From NCBI GenBank assembly GCA_001466705.2, contig LATX02000183.1, positions 434,001 through 498,000 of the forward strand: a DNA stretch of 64,000 nt, given 5' to 3'. The position numbers were made by a program, and so were the translations under genes. Source of the stretch: Moniliophthora roreri. Taxonomy: Eukaryota; Basidiomycota; Agaricomycetes; Agaricales; Marasmiaceae. Shown piece after piece: positions 45,634 through 57,586 of this stretch. Under the pieces are notes generated by a model, which saw only the letters and a program-made list of their open reading frames with translations, was not told the origin of the DNA and searched no databases. Numbering within the stretch: the first letter of the stretch is position 1; the number at the start of each line of letters is the position of its first letter.

Positions 45634-48206
45634 TCATGCAAGGGTATAGCTCTGTGCATCCGTAAAGATCAGGGCAGGTTTTCTTTCGGCGAGGTCCAGA
45701 ATCATCCTGTTAGGTTTCACGAGTTCAAACATGGCATTTTGGCAGTAACAGTGCACTTACTCGGCAAAGTAACTGTTGGCCCAGGCAAACCACTGTCGAG
45801 TGTAATCGGAGGCATTGTAGATCGACTGAGATTCATGAATGAGGCCCAAACCACTGGTATGCTGCATGCGGAACTTTCAGCCAGAATTCAATATTAGCAA
45901 CGCGTAGCACGAACGTTTACAATGGTATACAAAGAGTCCAAGATCTCTTCATCCGAATCGGTTCCAAAGATGTTCGAGATGTGTGACATGGGCCTGAGTG
46001 TTTCAATTTCAGAACAATCGACTGCGATCAGGAAGATAAAAGGGCCAAACCATGGGTGCCAAGGATCAACGTGCGGACCACTGAAAAATAGGAAACAATT
46101 CGGAAGATGAACTTCGTATCAGGCAATCTAACTACTCACCCAACCCCGCTGAAGTACTTACCCTTAGCGTAGTAAGGGTTTCGTCCTGACATCAATAGCT
46201 TCCTGGTGGCGACGTATGTTGGGTTGTTTCTGTCGAGGAAACCCAGGTAGGGCAGGGACAACAGAGACTGCGGACATAGAATCAGTATTCCACAAACTGC
46301 GCAACGAAGTGATTGATATCCACAGGAACATTGGCATCGTCCATCACGTAGCGGCCACCAAAACCTGTGTTCTTTCGTCAGTTGTTAGGCCCTAATTACG
46401 AGCCGATCCTTACCATTTGTTTCATATGCAAATATATTGTCGACTACCTGAATGCATCGTCAGCAGCCGTATATACTCGTCCCAGCGTAAGCAGTTTCAC
46501 CGTTGTATTCCAAATTGCGTCGTGAATCCTCACGCTCCATTCCCTGGCGGAAATACTGACATTTTTGGCCATTCTGGTGGCTTCGAGAATGTCGGCGAGG
46601 TGGTTCAGCTCGACACTGAGCATTGCATTGGCAGGGGTGAGGAAAGCTGTCGACAATGTTTAGACTCTGTAACAGAGTGTTTGGAGACTGAACAGACCGA
46701 AAGTGCTCAGATCGTCCGAAGGACGATGATGAGTGCCGACCTGATGTCAAGATTAGAATAAAGAGATGAGAAGTGTTGGTGGACGTGCCATTCCGGTGTA
46801 AGCCTTGGGCTCGCCATTACCGCCATTAGGTACGCGAGGAGAAAGCGCACCGTTCCCGCCCGTCCAGTTGTAGTACGAGATGAAGTTGAAATTCTCGTCA
46901 AAGGAGGGCTGAGATTGTTCGTTGATGACACGGAAAATCTGGTCAATAGCAGCGAACCCTGCGCAATCAATCAGTGACCATGACACCAGCGGAATTTTTG
47001 GAGTATACATACAATTTTCGTTCATGAAAGATGTATCCTTTGTGGCATTGTAATACGATCTTGATAGCTTCAAGAAACCACAGAGTGAGTCGATCTCATA
47101 CTTGCACTCGAAAACAGTTTGGTTATTGACGGGACTAAGATCATGAGTGACAGGGCGGCAATGAGATCTGCATTTGACCACGTACGGATTGACAGTAACA
47201 CCATCGGCCCAGTCGTTGCTTCTTTAGTTCAACAACACGATTTATCAATATATATCTTCATTTACATACTGAGTAGGCGCTAGTCCGCTTTCTGGAGGAG
47301 GTTGGAAAGCTCCACCTGAAGAGTAACATTATAAACATAAGTTACACAAACGATCGTAAAGCTCACAGTAAGGGTATTCAGAGACATAACGAGCCTCGTT
47401 GTTGATGACTGCTTTGACCAAAGCAGCAAGTTCAGGATCGGAGCCAAGCAGGTTGTGATAGTGAGCGAACTGACGGTCTGATCAGAATATGCGAGGGCAT
47501 GGCTGTAAATGGCAACACACTTGATTTGCAGTGTCTCGGAGCCATTGAGCCCTGTATCAAAGTTCATTGGAGATCCACAGCGATGGAAGAGGAAACAGAC
47601 GTTATGTCCTAAGCGGTGGAGGTTAGCGGGAAGATATAGCATAATAGTGGTACGGAACGTACCCCAGTGATGATGAATGCAAGATTTTCCGTCTACCAGA
47701 CTCGTATTCAATGTGTACCGTTCATTGCCGAATGTGACGAACCTTGTTGTAATACCTGACGGTCGTGTCTACAGATAGCAAACAAAACAGTTATTGATGA
47801 GCAGAAAGGAGCAGTATTCGATCCTCACCCAAGGTATTCGGGAATGTGTTTTCAAACAGCCGCGCTATATCGGGGTCTTTGAGCCGCGCTTTCATGTCTT
47901 CGATCACTTTCTGAAGAATAAATGAGAGTTGAGGAACATTCCTTAGAGATTCGGAGAAATATTACTTCGACAGCACTGCTGTTGAAAGTACGGCAAGCTG
48001 GGTCTGGACGCATGTATGGGAGGCCTAATGTCCCATTGGAGGGACTTCCCTGGGATGTCTTGGAGAACGAGAAACGCGTCAGGAGGTGCTGATAGCAGAG
48101 ACGAACAACCACGCACCTTTGAGTAAACACTATATGCTGGACACTCGGCACTAGCCAGGGTAGTACCAAGCACTACGGCACCTGTGAAGGCCCTCTTGAA
48201 CTTCAT
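45634..48206 (-). CDS. GH125 exo-alpha-1,6-mannosidase (metal-independent), secreted
   Basis: About 21 exons give roughly 500 aa. The signal peptide is [22 protein letters not shown]125 motifs in order: [181 protein letters not shown]. The WLRD and HRPSDD acids correspond to the family's catalytic region. The piece coding GDIT is an 8-nt exon. The intron after YTGM begins with GC (46788). The junction before GLGLIHES is the least certain. Role: trimming of alpha-1,6-mannose from fungal N-glycans or mannan. Stop at 45634-45636; first exon 48117-48206. Confidence 0.92.
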
Positions 48207-49115
48207 AATTGGACAGAAGGGTACACCAAAACGTAGGAGCGGGACGGGCAGAGAGGAAAGAAAACTCGTGATGCTTTGGCTTTTATGTTGCAGAGTATTC
48301 CATATTGTCACCGAAGCAGGCGCAAATATAGGGAACTGCATGGAGCGTTCCTGGAGTGGGACCACAAGATCGCGTCGTCTCGTGTATTTAATTCAAGTTC
48401 GAGCCAAAGTTTCAGCTTGTTCTCGTAATGTTTGGCTGTTCTCGACTTGTCCAGCACGCTTTCCGTCGCAAACTGTCAGTTATCGACGAATATTGTACCT
48501 CGAAAAGGCTAGGATAATGTGGAACGAGAGGAGACAAGGTGTCTAGGACTATAGGAGCTAAACTATGCAACAGCTCGGGCCGTGCAATCATGCGACCCTG
48601 CCCAATTTCAATTTTGAGGTGAGAAAAGTTTGTAAAGCGCCATAGGAATTAGGTCTGCATATTCGGGCATACTTTCTCTCACTCTTCGTGGAGTGGAGTG
48701 TAGAGGCAAAGGAACTGGGCGGAGCGAAGCAAGGTCGCGTTCGTCTATCAAAGTTGTCAGAAGGGTACTGAATTTGACACCGCCGCCAGAGGCCCCATGA
48801 TTTACAAAACTACGAAAATTAGCTCGTTGCAACTTTCCCGCATAGTCATCGACTTTTTCGGAATTGTAGACGTGCTTCATCCATCCAAACCCCAAGAAAT
48901 ATTGCAAAATAGACTAAAAACAAGCGTACTGACCGTAAGTGTGCCGACCATAAGTAGGGTAAGAAAGAGGAACTAGATATGCAAGATAGTATACATGGAC
49001 AAAGAATGAAAATAGGAAAAGGGATGAACGACAAGAAAAATAATCAGTCTCAAAGTCCTTCCGCCTTTGCCGTCGCAGCTACCACCTTGCTGACATTGTC
49101 ATGTTTGCTGCAGAA
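48207..49115. other. intergenic region
   Basis: 909 nt between the GH125 start and the stop of the Ser-rich gene. A 100-codon minus-strand frame at 48608-48907 has no motif and is not supported. Otherwise nothing seen. Confidence 0.45.
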
Positions 49116-50693
49116 CTATCGGGCTTCTCCGCCGATCGTAATCGAAGAGGTCTGCCGCTCTATGATAGCAGGAGTAGCTGTCTCGTGTGTTTCAGGCGCC
49201 GTGACCTCCAAGTTAGTCGAATCCTCCTTCTTCAAATTTGAGTCATCGACATTGAGGGACGGTGTGTCGACCGTTTCAGAATTGGCAATTGGAGTGTCAT
49301 CTACTTTCACGACCTCTGCCTTGGTCTCTTCTTTCTCTTCTTCGACATTTTCTGCGTTTACTTCACCTGTCGCGTCGTCGTCAGCGAGCTCATCCGGCTT
49401 ATCGTTGAGTTCCACGTCGTCCGCGCTTAACGTACCCGTCCTGATACTGTTTGTGGTCCAAAGACTTCTTTCCCGTCCCAAAGATGGCGGGCTAGTCACC
49501 TGAATCCGCGCGCTCCATCGACTCGCCTCACTTTCCCAGCTTCCTCTCCTAGTGCTACGAGGGCGTAAAGCTCGGAGACTAGCGTCGGCATCCCTATCAT
49601 CTAACTTGTCGTCGTCAATCTGACTGGCGTCTTCTGCGTCCGCATAGGTTCCGCCGAAATGAGAAACAGAGTCGCCACCGCCACCAACTGCAGACGGTGG
49701 CGAGCTCCACCCAGCGGCACCTGGTCCGCCAACACGTAATCCTGGGATTGCATAGGCGGACGATGCCAAGGTCAGAACGGAAGCATCATCCGGTGGAGGA
49801 GACAACGGTCTAGGATTATTCCGGGGGTGGTGGGTTGTGTGCAGAGGTGCTTGAACAATCAAACTGGATGTTTGAGTGTTCAATGGGTCTTGTAGTGATG
49901 GCGGACGTGAAGATGACTGAGGCGATGGAGGTGCAGCGAAACCGCCCAATTGATTGGGGTTCGTGGCTGTGGAAGATGATCGTACATGTGTGAGGCGGGT
50001 GACTTGTGAAGTTGGAGTAACAGGTGCCTGTGCAATGTGAGCCATGCCATTTCCATGAAGGTCAATGCTCAGCAATGTGGTTGGTTTGGTACTGGCAGCA
50101 ATAGACTTGAATGTGCGTGGATCTGAGAGGTATGAGGATGATGAACGGGAAGGCGAGGGCGAAGGGGGTGAACTGGGCGGAAGTGGGCGTAGAGAGGCAT
50201 CTTCGTCCGCTTCTTGTACACTGTTGGGGGACCATGTCGATTCCCGGGCCAATGATTCATTGACAGAATTGACTTCATCCTCTGAATGACGGCCGATTTG
50301 ACTGTTATCGTCATCGCCATTTAGTGACACAGTCTTTCTCCGTGCTGCTGCGAGTACCTCGAGTTTCATCTGCTGCCTCCCACCAGGAACTGAAGGAGAC
50401 GGCATGGGGGGGGACGTGACACGATTCCCAATGCGCTGGGGTTTTGCGACACGTCCAGTTCCACTCGAAAGCTGACCACCTTCTCTCTTTCCTCTTACAC
50501 TCCCGCCCAACTTGCGCTGAAACCAGTTAATGATAGGTTTACTGGAACGATTTGGCTTTTTCTGCTGCCCATTCTGAATTTTGTTCGTAGGAGCAGATGT
50601 CGGACCTTTTGAGTGTAAAGCTTGTTTGGGAAGAGACTTGTCGGTATGAGGGTCGCATGGTGACTGTGTCGGTGCAGCACTAGGAGGAGTCAT
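49116..50693 (-). CDS. Ser/Pro-rich conserved fungal protein of unknown function
   Basis: An intronless 525-aa frame, unusual among these intron-rich neighbours, begins MTPPSAAPTQSPCDPHTD; the start was chosen because upstream in-frame sequence is hydrophobic and unlike the rest. Most of it is disordered. Islands that look conserved-protein-like are KPIINWFQRKLGGSVRGKRE (residues ~50-70), QMKLEVLAAARRKTVSLNGD, DASVLTLASSAYAIPGLRVG, a DSVSHFGGTYADAEDASQ stretch, ASLRALRPRSTRRGSWESEA and SRWSARIQ. The C-terminal third is acidic (Glu/Asp-rich). Several RRxS/T sites look like basophilic kinase targets. I do not know a function; a scaffold or signalling role is only a guess. Confidence 0.72.
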   Translation of the reverse strand: MTPPSAAPTQSPCDPHTDKSLPKQALHSKGPTSAPTNKIQNGQQKKPNRSSKPIINWFQRKLGGSVRGKREGGQLSSGTGRVAKPQRIGNRVTSPPMPSPSVPGGRQQMKLEVLAAARRKTVSLNGDDDNSQIGRHSEDEVNSVNESLARESTWSPNSVQEADEDASLRPLPPSSPPSPSPSRSSSSYLSDPRTFKSIAASTKPTTLLSIDLHGNGMAHIAQAPVTPTSQVTRLTHVRSSSTATNPNQLGGFAAPPSPQSSSRPPSLQDPLNTQTSSLIVQAPLHTTHHPRNNPRPLSPPPDDASVLTLASSAYAIPGLRVGGPGAAGWSSPPSAVGGGGDSVSHFGGTYADAEDASQIDDDKLDDRDADASLRALRPRSTRRGSWESEASRWSARIQVTSPPSLGRERSLWTTNSIRTGTLSADDVELNDKPDELADDDATGEVNAENVEEEKEETKAEVVKVDDTPIANSETVDTPSLNVDDSNLKKEDSTNLEVTAPETHETATPAIIERQTSSITIGGEAR

Positions 50694-50961
50694 GGTACTG
50701 CTGAAGAAAGAGCAATCCGTATGGCAGAATGAGGTGTAATTAAAGTAGGTATGGGAAGCGAGCGGTATTGTCGTGGTGGTTGAAAGGAGTAAACCACAAA
50801 TCGGCGGAGCTATAAGAGCACCACATTTGGCAGTGACAAACCACGCGACTTTATATGTTGCCACCCTCCTATCGTAGCCTATTGCATCGCATGCTTTTGA
50901 CAGCGGAATTGCATTTTACTACTAGTACATACAACATTCTTGGTATAAGCTAAGTCTTCTA

Positions 50962-53667
50962 TCACCAATCCATCTTCTTCGTGAAGGTCTTCGTGGGCGC
51001 AATTGGAATTTTGCCTCCTTTCACATAGCCGAAACCGTCCAACCATGGCCAGACCTCGCTTCGTCTGTGCTCAAAGTTCTCGATGCTTCCAACTTTCTGC
51101 ATGGTCAGAGCAATATCGTCCAGTCCATTGAGCAGGCAGTGTCTACGGAAGGGATCCGTGGTGAAGGGGATAACCGGTTTCCCGTTAGGTCGACGAACTT
51201 CTTGCTTTTCCAAATCAACCTCAAGTTCCAAGCCCGCTTCAGCATCTTCCGCCAAAGCAAGGCACTCTTCTTGCGAGAGAATCACAGGAAGCATACCATT
51301 CTGCATCGAGTTATTACGAAAGATATCTGCAAAGCTGGGAGCAATGATGCAGCGAATACCAAAGTCTTTCCTGTGACAAACGTCAGATATACGTCAAAGC
51401 TGCACGATGGATGTAATGGAACTCACAAACTCCATGGCGCGTGTTCTCGAGAACTGCCACATCCAAAGTTCCCGCCAGTAGAGACCAAAATCTTGGCCTG
51501 ATCGTAAGGTTTCCGGTTGAGGACAAAGTCGGTATCCTGTCCGGTAGCAGGGTCTTTCCGAAGGGTGAAGAAAAGCGCATCTTTAAGACCGGTCCGCTTG
51601 AGAGTCTTCAAGAACTGCTTAGGAATGATCATGTCGGTGTCGACGTTTTCGATATGCATGGGTGCAGCAATGCCCTTGAGAACAGTAAATTTCTCAACTG
51701 TAGAAGGAGCTTCTGCGGCGGGTAAGCTAGAGTCGGTGGAAGGGGCGGTGGTCTGGGTAGGAGCGGGGGGAGGAAGGACAGGGTCATCCATGAACTCGAA
51801 GACGCTGTGCATTTTGAGTTTAGGTCCTGCGGCGATGGCTTCTGGAGATGCCGAGCCCAAGAATTTCCGCACATCGGTCAGTTTGCCGGTCATAGCAGCT
51901 GCTGCTGCCATGGCAGGACTGAGCAAATGTGTTCGACCACCAGAACCTTGTCGTCCCTCAAAGTTACGGTTACTGGTACTGGCACACCTTTCACCAGGAG
52001 AGAGCTGATCTGGATTCATCCCCAAGCACATTGAGCAACCTGCTTCACGCCAATCGAAGCCTGCTCTCTTGAAGATGACATCTAGTCCTTCAGCTTCAGC
52101 ATGCTTCTTGATAAGCCCGGAGCCGGGAACGATCATGGCATAGATTCCGTCGGCAACTTTGGCGTCAGGACCAGCGGCCAGAACGACCTTGGCTGCAGCA
52201 CGCAAGTCTTCGATTCGGCTGTTTGTGCAAGATCCGATAAAGACTTTATCCAGCTTGACCTCCTCCATGGGCGTGTTTGGCGTCAGACCCATGTACTTGA
52301 GAGCACGTTCGGCGGAAGCGCGCTTGACTGGGTTGGAGAAGGAAGCGGGATCGGGAACAGAGCCTGTGATAGGGACAACGTCTTCGGGAGAGGTGCCCCA
52401 GGTGACAGTAGGAACGATATCAGCCGCATTTATCTTGACTTCGACATCGAACTTGGCGCCTTCGTCAGACTTGAGGGTTCGCCAGTAGGCTTCCGCACGG
52501 TCCCAGGCTTCACCCTTTGATGGGGCGAGAGGGCGGTCACGAAGATAGGCGAATGTGACTTCGTCGGGAGCCACCATCCCCGCACGAGCACCAGCTTCAA
52601 TGCTCATGTTACACATGCTCATCCTAGCTTCCATACTGAAGCCGCGGATGACGGATCCAGCGTATTCAATAACACAGCCGGTTCCGCCAGCTGTACCAAT
52701 GACACCAATGATGTGGAGGATGACATCTTTTGAGGTAACGCCTTCGAGCAGTTCACCGTCAACGCTAATGCGCATGTTCTTACCCTTCTTTTGCAAGAGG
52801 GTTTGCGTGGCAAGAACGTGTTCCACTTCGGATGTACCAATACCGAATGCGAGAGAACCGAAGGCGCCATGTGCTAGTGTACAGGTGAAAAATGGGAGTC
52901 TAAGGCACGAAGAAAAACGTACTTGAGGTATGGGAATCGCCGCAGACACAGGTTATACCCGGAAGCTACATGCATCGTGAGTGACCAGATATCTCAAATC
53001 AATAATCTTGAGCTTACAGTGAAACCCTGTTCAGGGCCAATGATATGTACGATTCCTGATGTGGAGTGTGAGCAAGTATTCCAACTCTAATGTTATTATG
53101 ACCTACCTTGTCTCTTATCAGTCATACCGAAATATGTCACACCAAACTCCTTCACGTTCTCCTCGAGTGCAAGAACTTGTGCTCGAGAATCGGGCTCTTC
53201 AATAAATGATTGTACATTGTTAAAGTTTTTGCGAGAAGCCGTTCTGAGGCGGAGATAAGAATGTGTGATAAAGGACGTGTATCTGTGACGTACGGAACGT
53301 TGTGGTCAACGGTGGCCAAGGTGCAGTCAGGGCGACGAACGGGTCGTCCTGCGGTTCGTCTACGAGTTGGGTTAATTAGACTCTGAAGGACAGGAAGTGT
53401 CACACAACGAACAATCCTTCGAATGCTTGAGGGCTTGTGACTTCATGAACTAGATGACTATGGTCATTGCCGTTAGTCGAAGAATATGGTAGAAAATACA
53501 GCAACGTACCGGTCAATGTAGATGAGAGCCAAGCCATCGTCGTTGACTTCGCTGAAATGACAGTGAGTAATGGCAGATCAATGATTGCAGGATGATGAAG
53601 CTCACACAACATGATCGTCCCAGATCTTGTCGTAGAGAGTACGAGGGCCAGTGACTGGGGCGGGCAT
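50962..53667 (-). CDS. LEU1: 3-isopropylmalate dehydratase (isopropylmalate isomerase), fused
   Basis: Nine exons (53606-53667, 53510-53551, 53413-53457, 53294-53359, 53107-53243, 53018-53055, 52923-52965, 51427-52873, 50962-51370) give 762 aa, normal for the fungal single-chain enzyme. It interconverts 2- and 3-isopropylmalate in leucine synthesis. The LeuC-like part has [58 protein letters not shown] and the 4Fe-4S cysteines in FIGSCTNSR and [12 protein letters not shown], with [10 protein letters not shown] ~60-residue Pro/Ala linker joins it to the LeuD-like swivelling domain ([40 protein letters not shown]). It is head-to-head with the ribosomal protein gene at 54102. Confidence 0.97.
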
Positions 53668-54101
53668 TATAATCTAGGGAGAAGATAATGAACAGAATTG
53701 AGAAGCACAGTGTCTTTTTATGGAGACCGAGATGCTATACAATCGCGACGGAGATATTTGCAGTTCCTTTTTTGGGAATTCGTTCACGCGCGCGCAAAAA
53801 TTGAGACAAGGTTCGGGTGATGTATCCGATGCATCCGATGCGTCCGATGATTGATCGGCCGAGGCCAGTTTCGGACAGCCAATCGTCGGTCTCCGATTGG
53901 AGTGGGTCTCCGTGGACTGTGGACCAATCCCATGGACGTCTATGGACACTTCATGGACCTCGCTAATGCAACCGGCACTTTGCGAAACTTTGATTCCTAC
54001 AACTAGCTAGTTCTTCAAGCCACCACTGCACGTGCTTTCTTACGCCGGCGCGAGAGATCAAGTGTCCCCCGTACCACCCATCCTCAAGACCTACCGACGC
54101 C
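53668..54101. other. divergent promoter, LEU1 / ribosomal eL29
   Basis: 434 nt between the two starts, including the eL29 5' leader. A short imperfect repeat of about 9-10 bases (core ATCCGATG / GTCCGATG) occurs three times at about 53821-53849. I could not identify a Leu3-type CCGG-N4-CCGG site. Confidence 0.45.
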
Positions 54102-54556
54102 AGTGAGTACTCAACTCTTGCCTTGTTGTCAGCGTGCTGACCATTACTTTACAGTGGCCAAATCTAAGAAGTATGGAGATCTTCCCGAGCTGCTTTTTGG
54201 ACACTGATCGCAACACTTTCCTCTCAGTCATACCAACCACAACCAGAACAAGAAGGCTCACAAGAATGGTATTAAGAAGCCTAGGTCTAACAGGACTCCG
54301 TCTTTGAAGGGTGTACGTAGCTAGTACCCTCTTGTTTGTTGATACTGAAAGATCGCGTTTAGGTTGATCCCAAGGTTCGTTAGAAGCAACTTTTGAAGCT
54401 GGAATCCATTCTTAACTCTACATCAGTTCCGCCGCAATGCTCGTTTCGCTCTCGCCGGTTCAGTGCGTGCCACTCTAACTCGTGCTTGTCAATAGCTTTA
54501 ACACTCGTTTTCTACAGCAAAAGGCACGGGCTGCCCAAAAGGCAGCAGCATCGTGA
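54102..54556 (+). CDS. RPL29: large-subunit ribosomal protein eL29
   Basis: Six exons give 62 aa: 54102 (only the A of ATG on the coding side), 54155-54170, 54228-54312, 54363-54374, 54427-54462, 54518-54556. The protein begins [20 protein letters not shown], continues [20 protein letters not shown] and [11 protein letters not shown], and ends in an Ala/Lys tail. This is the nearly invariant eL29 sequence. The initiation codon is split A|TG by the first intron (GTGAGT donor at 54103, acceptor ending 54154). No other ATG precedes the conserved start. Exon 4 is only 12 nt (VDPK). Role: cytosolic 60S subunit. Such intron density in a ribosomal protein gene is normal for agaricomycetes. Confidence 0.96.
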
Positions 54557-54925
54557 TGCAATGTGCGCTCATAGTGTCTCAGTGTATCAATATGGTGGTT
54601 AGAGACTACGTGTACTCCGCGTACGTTTCCAGCATAGGGCTAGGCCATGTTATGTATATGCATTCATCATGCTGCCGTTTCCTCAAAAATAGAAAATCGA
54701 AAAACATCACGATATCGGCCGAATGAATATTCAACGTCGTCGTACTTATCGCCAAGTAAACCTGAGGGAGAGGACCAAGGTGTAGATACCCCTTCACTTC
54801 TATTCTATGAATGTGAATCAGTGATCTGACAAGAAAATAATGCGACCAAACGTGTATTGAGTGAAATTTGAAATTCCTCGAGTGTGTACAATGAATGGAT
54901 ATCACCGCATGGGTCGCCTTTGGGT
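54557..54925. other. convergent 3' intergenic region
   Basis: 369 nt between the stops of eL29 and the TFIIIC gene. No gene seen. Confidence 0.5.
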
Positions 54926-57155
54926 CTACCGCGTGGTCTTCTTCTCTCGTTCCAGAGTGGCTCGTAATCGGAAGGCCTGTTAAAACACTGATTATCCCAT
55001 TTGGAGGATATTTGACGTGAAAACGTACAGCAGCTTCCTCTGGTCTCATCGCGCCCTTTGCCATATTGTGCTTCCCAACACGCTGCTTTGTAATGGTCGG
55101 ATGGGCAGGTTTCGCTGAAGAGTTTTCGTTGGCTTCTAAAGCAGCCTCGCATTCTTCATCAGTCGCAATTCGACCGTCTAACAGCGAGAAAAACTTGAGC
55201 CGCAGGACAAGCTTGATGCGCTCAAAAGCATGAGTGGAGTACCACCCGTCTCTTTCCTTTCAGAACATCAGTAAAATCGTCACGTATGGAACATTGGGAA
55301 ACACTTGCATCGCAAGTATCCCGCAGATCATCACCAGACTCAATCATCTCCTTTAGCATCGGATCTGTAATATCACAAAGCTGGAATGCAGCAGTCTCCT
55401 TGGTCAGGGTCTGGCCATCGAAGATGTGTGACATTCTGTTGGGAAAGATATGAGGGGGACGGAAGGGGAAAGTAGTCCACGCATACCTGCGTTCTTCGCT
55501 GTCCGTGAGATCCAGTGGACCAGTAGCTGCAGCACGTTCTTGACGTCTAGTCAATATGGACGGTCTGCTGATAGGATGATTTGCGTTGCGGAAATACAAT
55601 CTCTGATAGCTAGACGCACATTGAGTCGGGGTCAGGATATTGAACTTTCCGCATGCACTCACAAACGAGCCTCAGGGTGTTTTCGTGGGTCAAAACTGAA
55701 TCTGACCAGTGTATCTCTCCAAGGGCCATCTTGAAAGACATAGCAGACCAAGGGCAGGATTATTTTGGAACTATGACTTGAGGTGAGAAAGTCTCCAACT
55801 TGATCACGGTTGCGCGTACTTATGGACCTCTCTTGCCACGGCTGGAGATACCTGATTAAACAGAGACATCCGTGTCCAGATGGGACGGTCTTTGAAAAGC
55901 TATTTGGCACGTCAGAAGCGGTTCATTAGCGTAGTAGCACGGTCCGCTCACCGCTTGGATCCTCTGCACGATCTCTGGATTGACCTGATTTCTTGCATCC
56001 TCGACGTTTTTGGGTGGGCGGTCTGGCACCTGAGCGATAAGTAATTAAGATTAGACAGACTTGAAATAACTTACTGTGGGATCGGTGAAAGTGATGGTTG
56101 CAGGGCCGTAACCCTTCCAGCGCATCCTGTTGATAAGGCGTTTCTTCTCTTCCCCAGTCTGTTCGTCAATAATCGCAGACTCCATTGAGGCGGGGTTACT
56201 TTTGTAGCTAAAATATTGGAAGGCTTTAGGACCATTCAAGACGCATCGTTGACTGTGAACACACTTGTAGGCTTGAGAAATGGTTTGTCTACTGAATAAC
56301 GGCGGCGGAAAGAGCCGCAAGTTACTTTTCATCAGCACTTGCATTTCTTGTTCTTGCTCTTGCTGCTCCCTTATGTTATTGGCAGTCCTCGCTCGTTCAT
56401 CTTCAGCTATTAGCTGAGGATCAATATCCATATCTACACCATGATCGCTCGTGCTAGCAGGCATTGGGACCTCGCTAGGAACAACGTAGTCTTCCTTCTC
56501 CGGAGGGATTTTGTACGAACGTAATTTCTCAACTATCCTTTTATGAGTATGAGGGGAAGAGTTGTAGATGACGAACGCGTACCGTTCATATTATCCATTG
56601 CAGAACGTAATTCGGATATTGGATCACTGGTATCTGGTTGGAACTGAAAGTCCACCATGCCTTGGAGATACAATGAGCAGAGTAAAGAAGAGACTGTCAA
56701 CACGTACTTCGAAATCGTACTGTCTTTGAGAGCACCCCAATAGGCTCAGCTTTATATTCTCCAACTACCTGACTAACATCCTCGTTCCCTGCATTAGATC
56801 CATTAGCTACTCGCTTTCTCCTTCTCCTGGTGACTTTCAGCACAATGGAGTTTGTAGGGACGACTTCCCCGGGTACAGCATGTGCGAAAGGATTGTCCGG
56901 TCTCAGCTTGAGCTCGACGACGGATTCGGGTTTGGACGCGCCTCGACGAAACGCAGTTTCTAATGAGGAAGGACCGCCAAGGTTCTGGATTGCTAGTGGA
57001 ACAGAGCTTTCCCGTACATAGCCGGGATATTCGACGGAGTAGAAAGAAGTTGTAGGCAGAGGTTGTTGCCGAGCCAAGTGTGCAGAATTCGGTTCGGGAA
57101 CTGCAGACGTTGGAAAATGGAATGTTGAGGAAGATGCTATCGGCTGGAAGGACAT
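54926..57155 (-). CDS. TFC1: TFIIIC subunit, GTF3C5/Tfc1 (tau95/Sfc1) type
   Basis: About eleven exons; first exon 56708-57155. Diagnostic parts: FYSVEYPGYVRESSVPLAIQ then NLGGPSSLETAF, LELRPxDPFAH-type motif (seen as VVELKLRPDNPFAHAVPGEV), IVLKVTRRRRKR and a GVLSKTVRFR strand, together the N-terminal dimerisation barrel shared with GTF3C5. Further on are SNPASMESAIID, LFKDRPIWTRMSLFNQVSPA, ILPLVCYVFQDGPWRDTLVR, FSFDPRKHPEARFYQRLYFR and GWYSTHAFERIKLVLRLKFF. These match the DNA-binding and C-terminal parts of the A-box-contacting TFIIIC subunit of RNA polymerase III. The junction before GWYST (donor near GCA-A|GTGTTT, acceptor AAAGAG|ACGGG) is my best fit but the least certain. Stop at 54926-54928. 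Confidence 0.88.
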
Positions 57156-57586
57156 TTCCGGTCCCTGAGCGGAGATTGGCTCAAGAGAAAAAGAGGCTTT
57201 GAAATTTCGAGATGGTACTGTGATGATGATGGTTAGAAGGGACAAACTCAAATGCGTGAGTCCGACGCGCTGTCTCTGTACCCACGATCGACATCTGAGC
57301 ATAACTAGACGCGTCGTAGCCCAGACAAGGGAAACTGTATCAATTTCCAAGTTGACAAAGTAACGTCAGACAACAGTATGTCGGCGCAATTTCTTTTAAT
57401 CCCTAGTTGATATATACATAACAATATATCATAAACCTGCCACCAAGACTGCAAGTGCATAGCGGGATCCATTCGTGACCATCAATGACCGCGGTTTTTG
57501 CTATTTGAGGCGTCCCAGAGCTCGTTATAGGTAGCCTATTTTACATGCTCGATCATGGAGAAGACAACGGGGAATGTAGCCACGTA
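57156..57586. other. intergenic region
   Basis: 431 nt between the TFIIIC start and the tandem pseudogene. It may include the lost last exon of that pseudogene. No gene seen. Confidence 0.45.

Noticed and set aside
48608..48907. 100-codon minus-strand frame downstream of the Ser-rich gene
   Set aside because: No recognisable motif or splice-supported extension.
50694..50864. N-terminal extension of the Ser-rich protein to an upstream in-frame start
   Set aside because: The extra residues are hydrophobic/Cys-rich and unlike the rest; they look like promoter sequence read as protein.
53821..53849. Short ATCCGATG-type repeats upstream of LEU1 as a regulatory array
   Set aside because: Only three imperfect units; no known factor site matches and low-complexity chance is likely.
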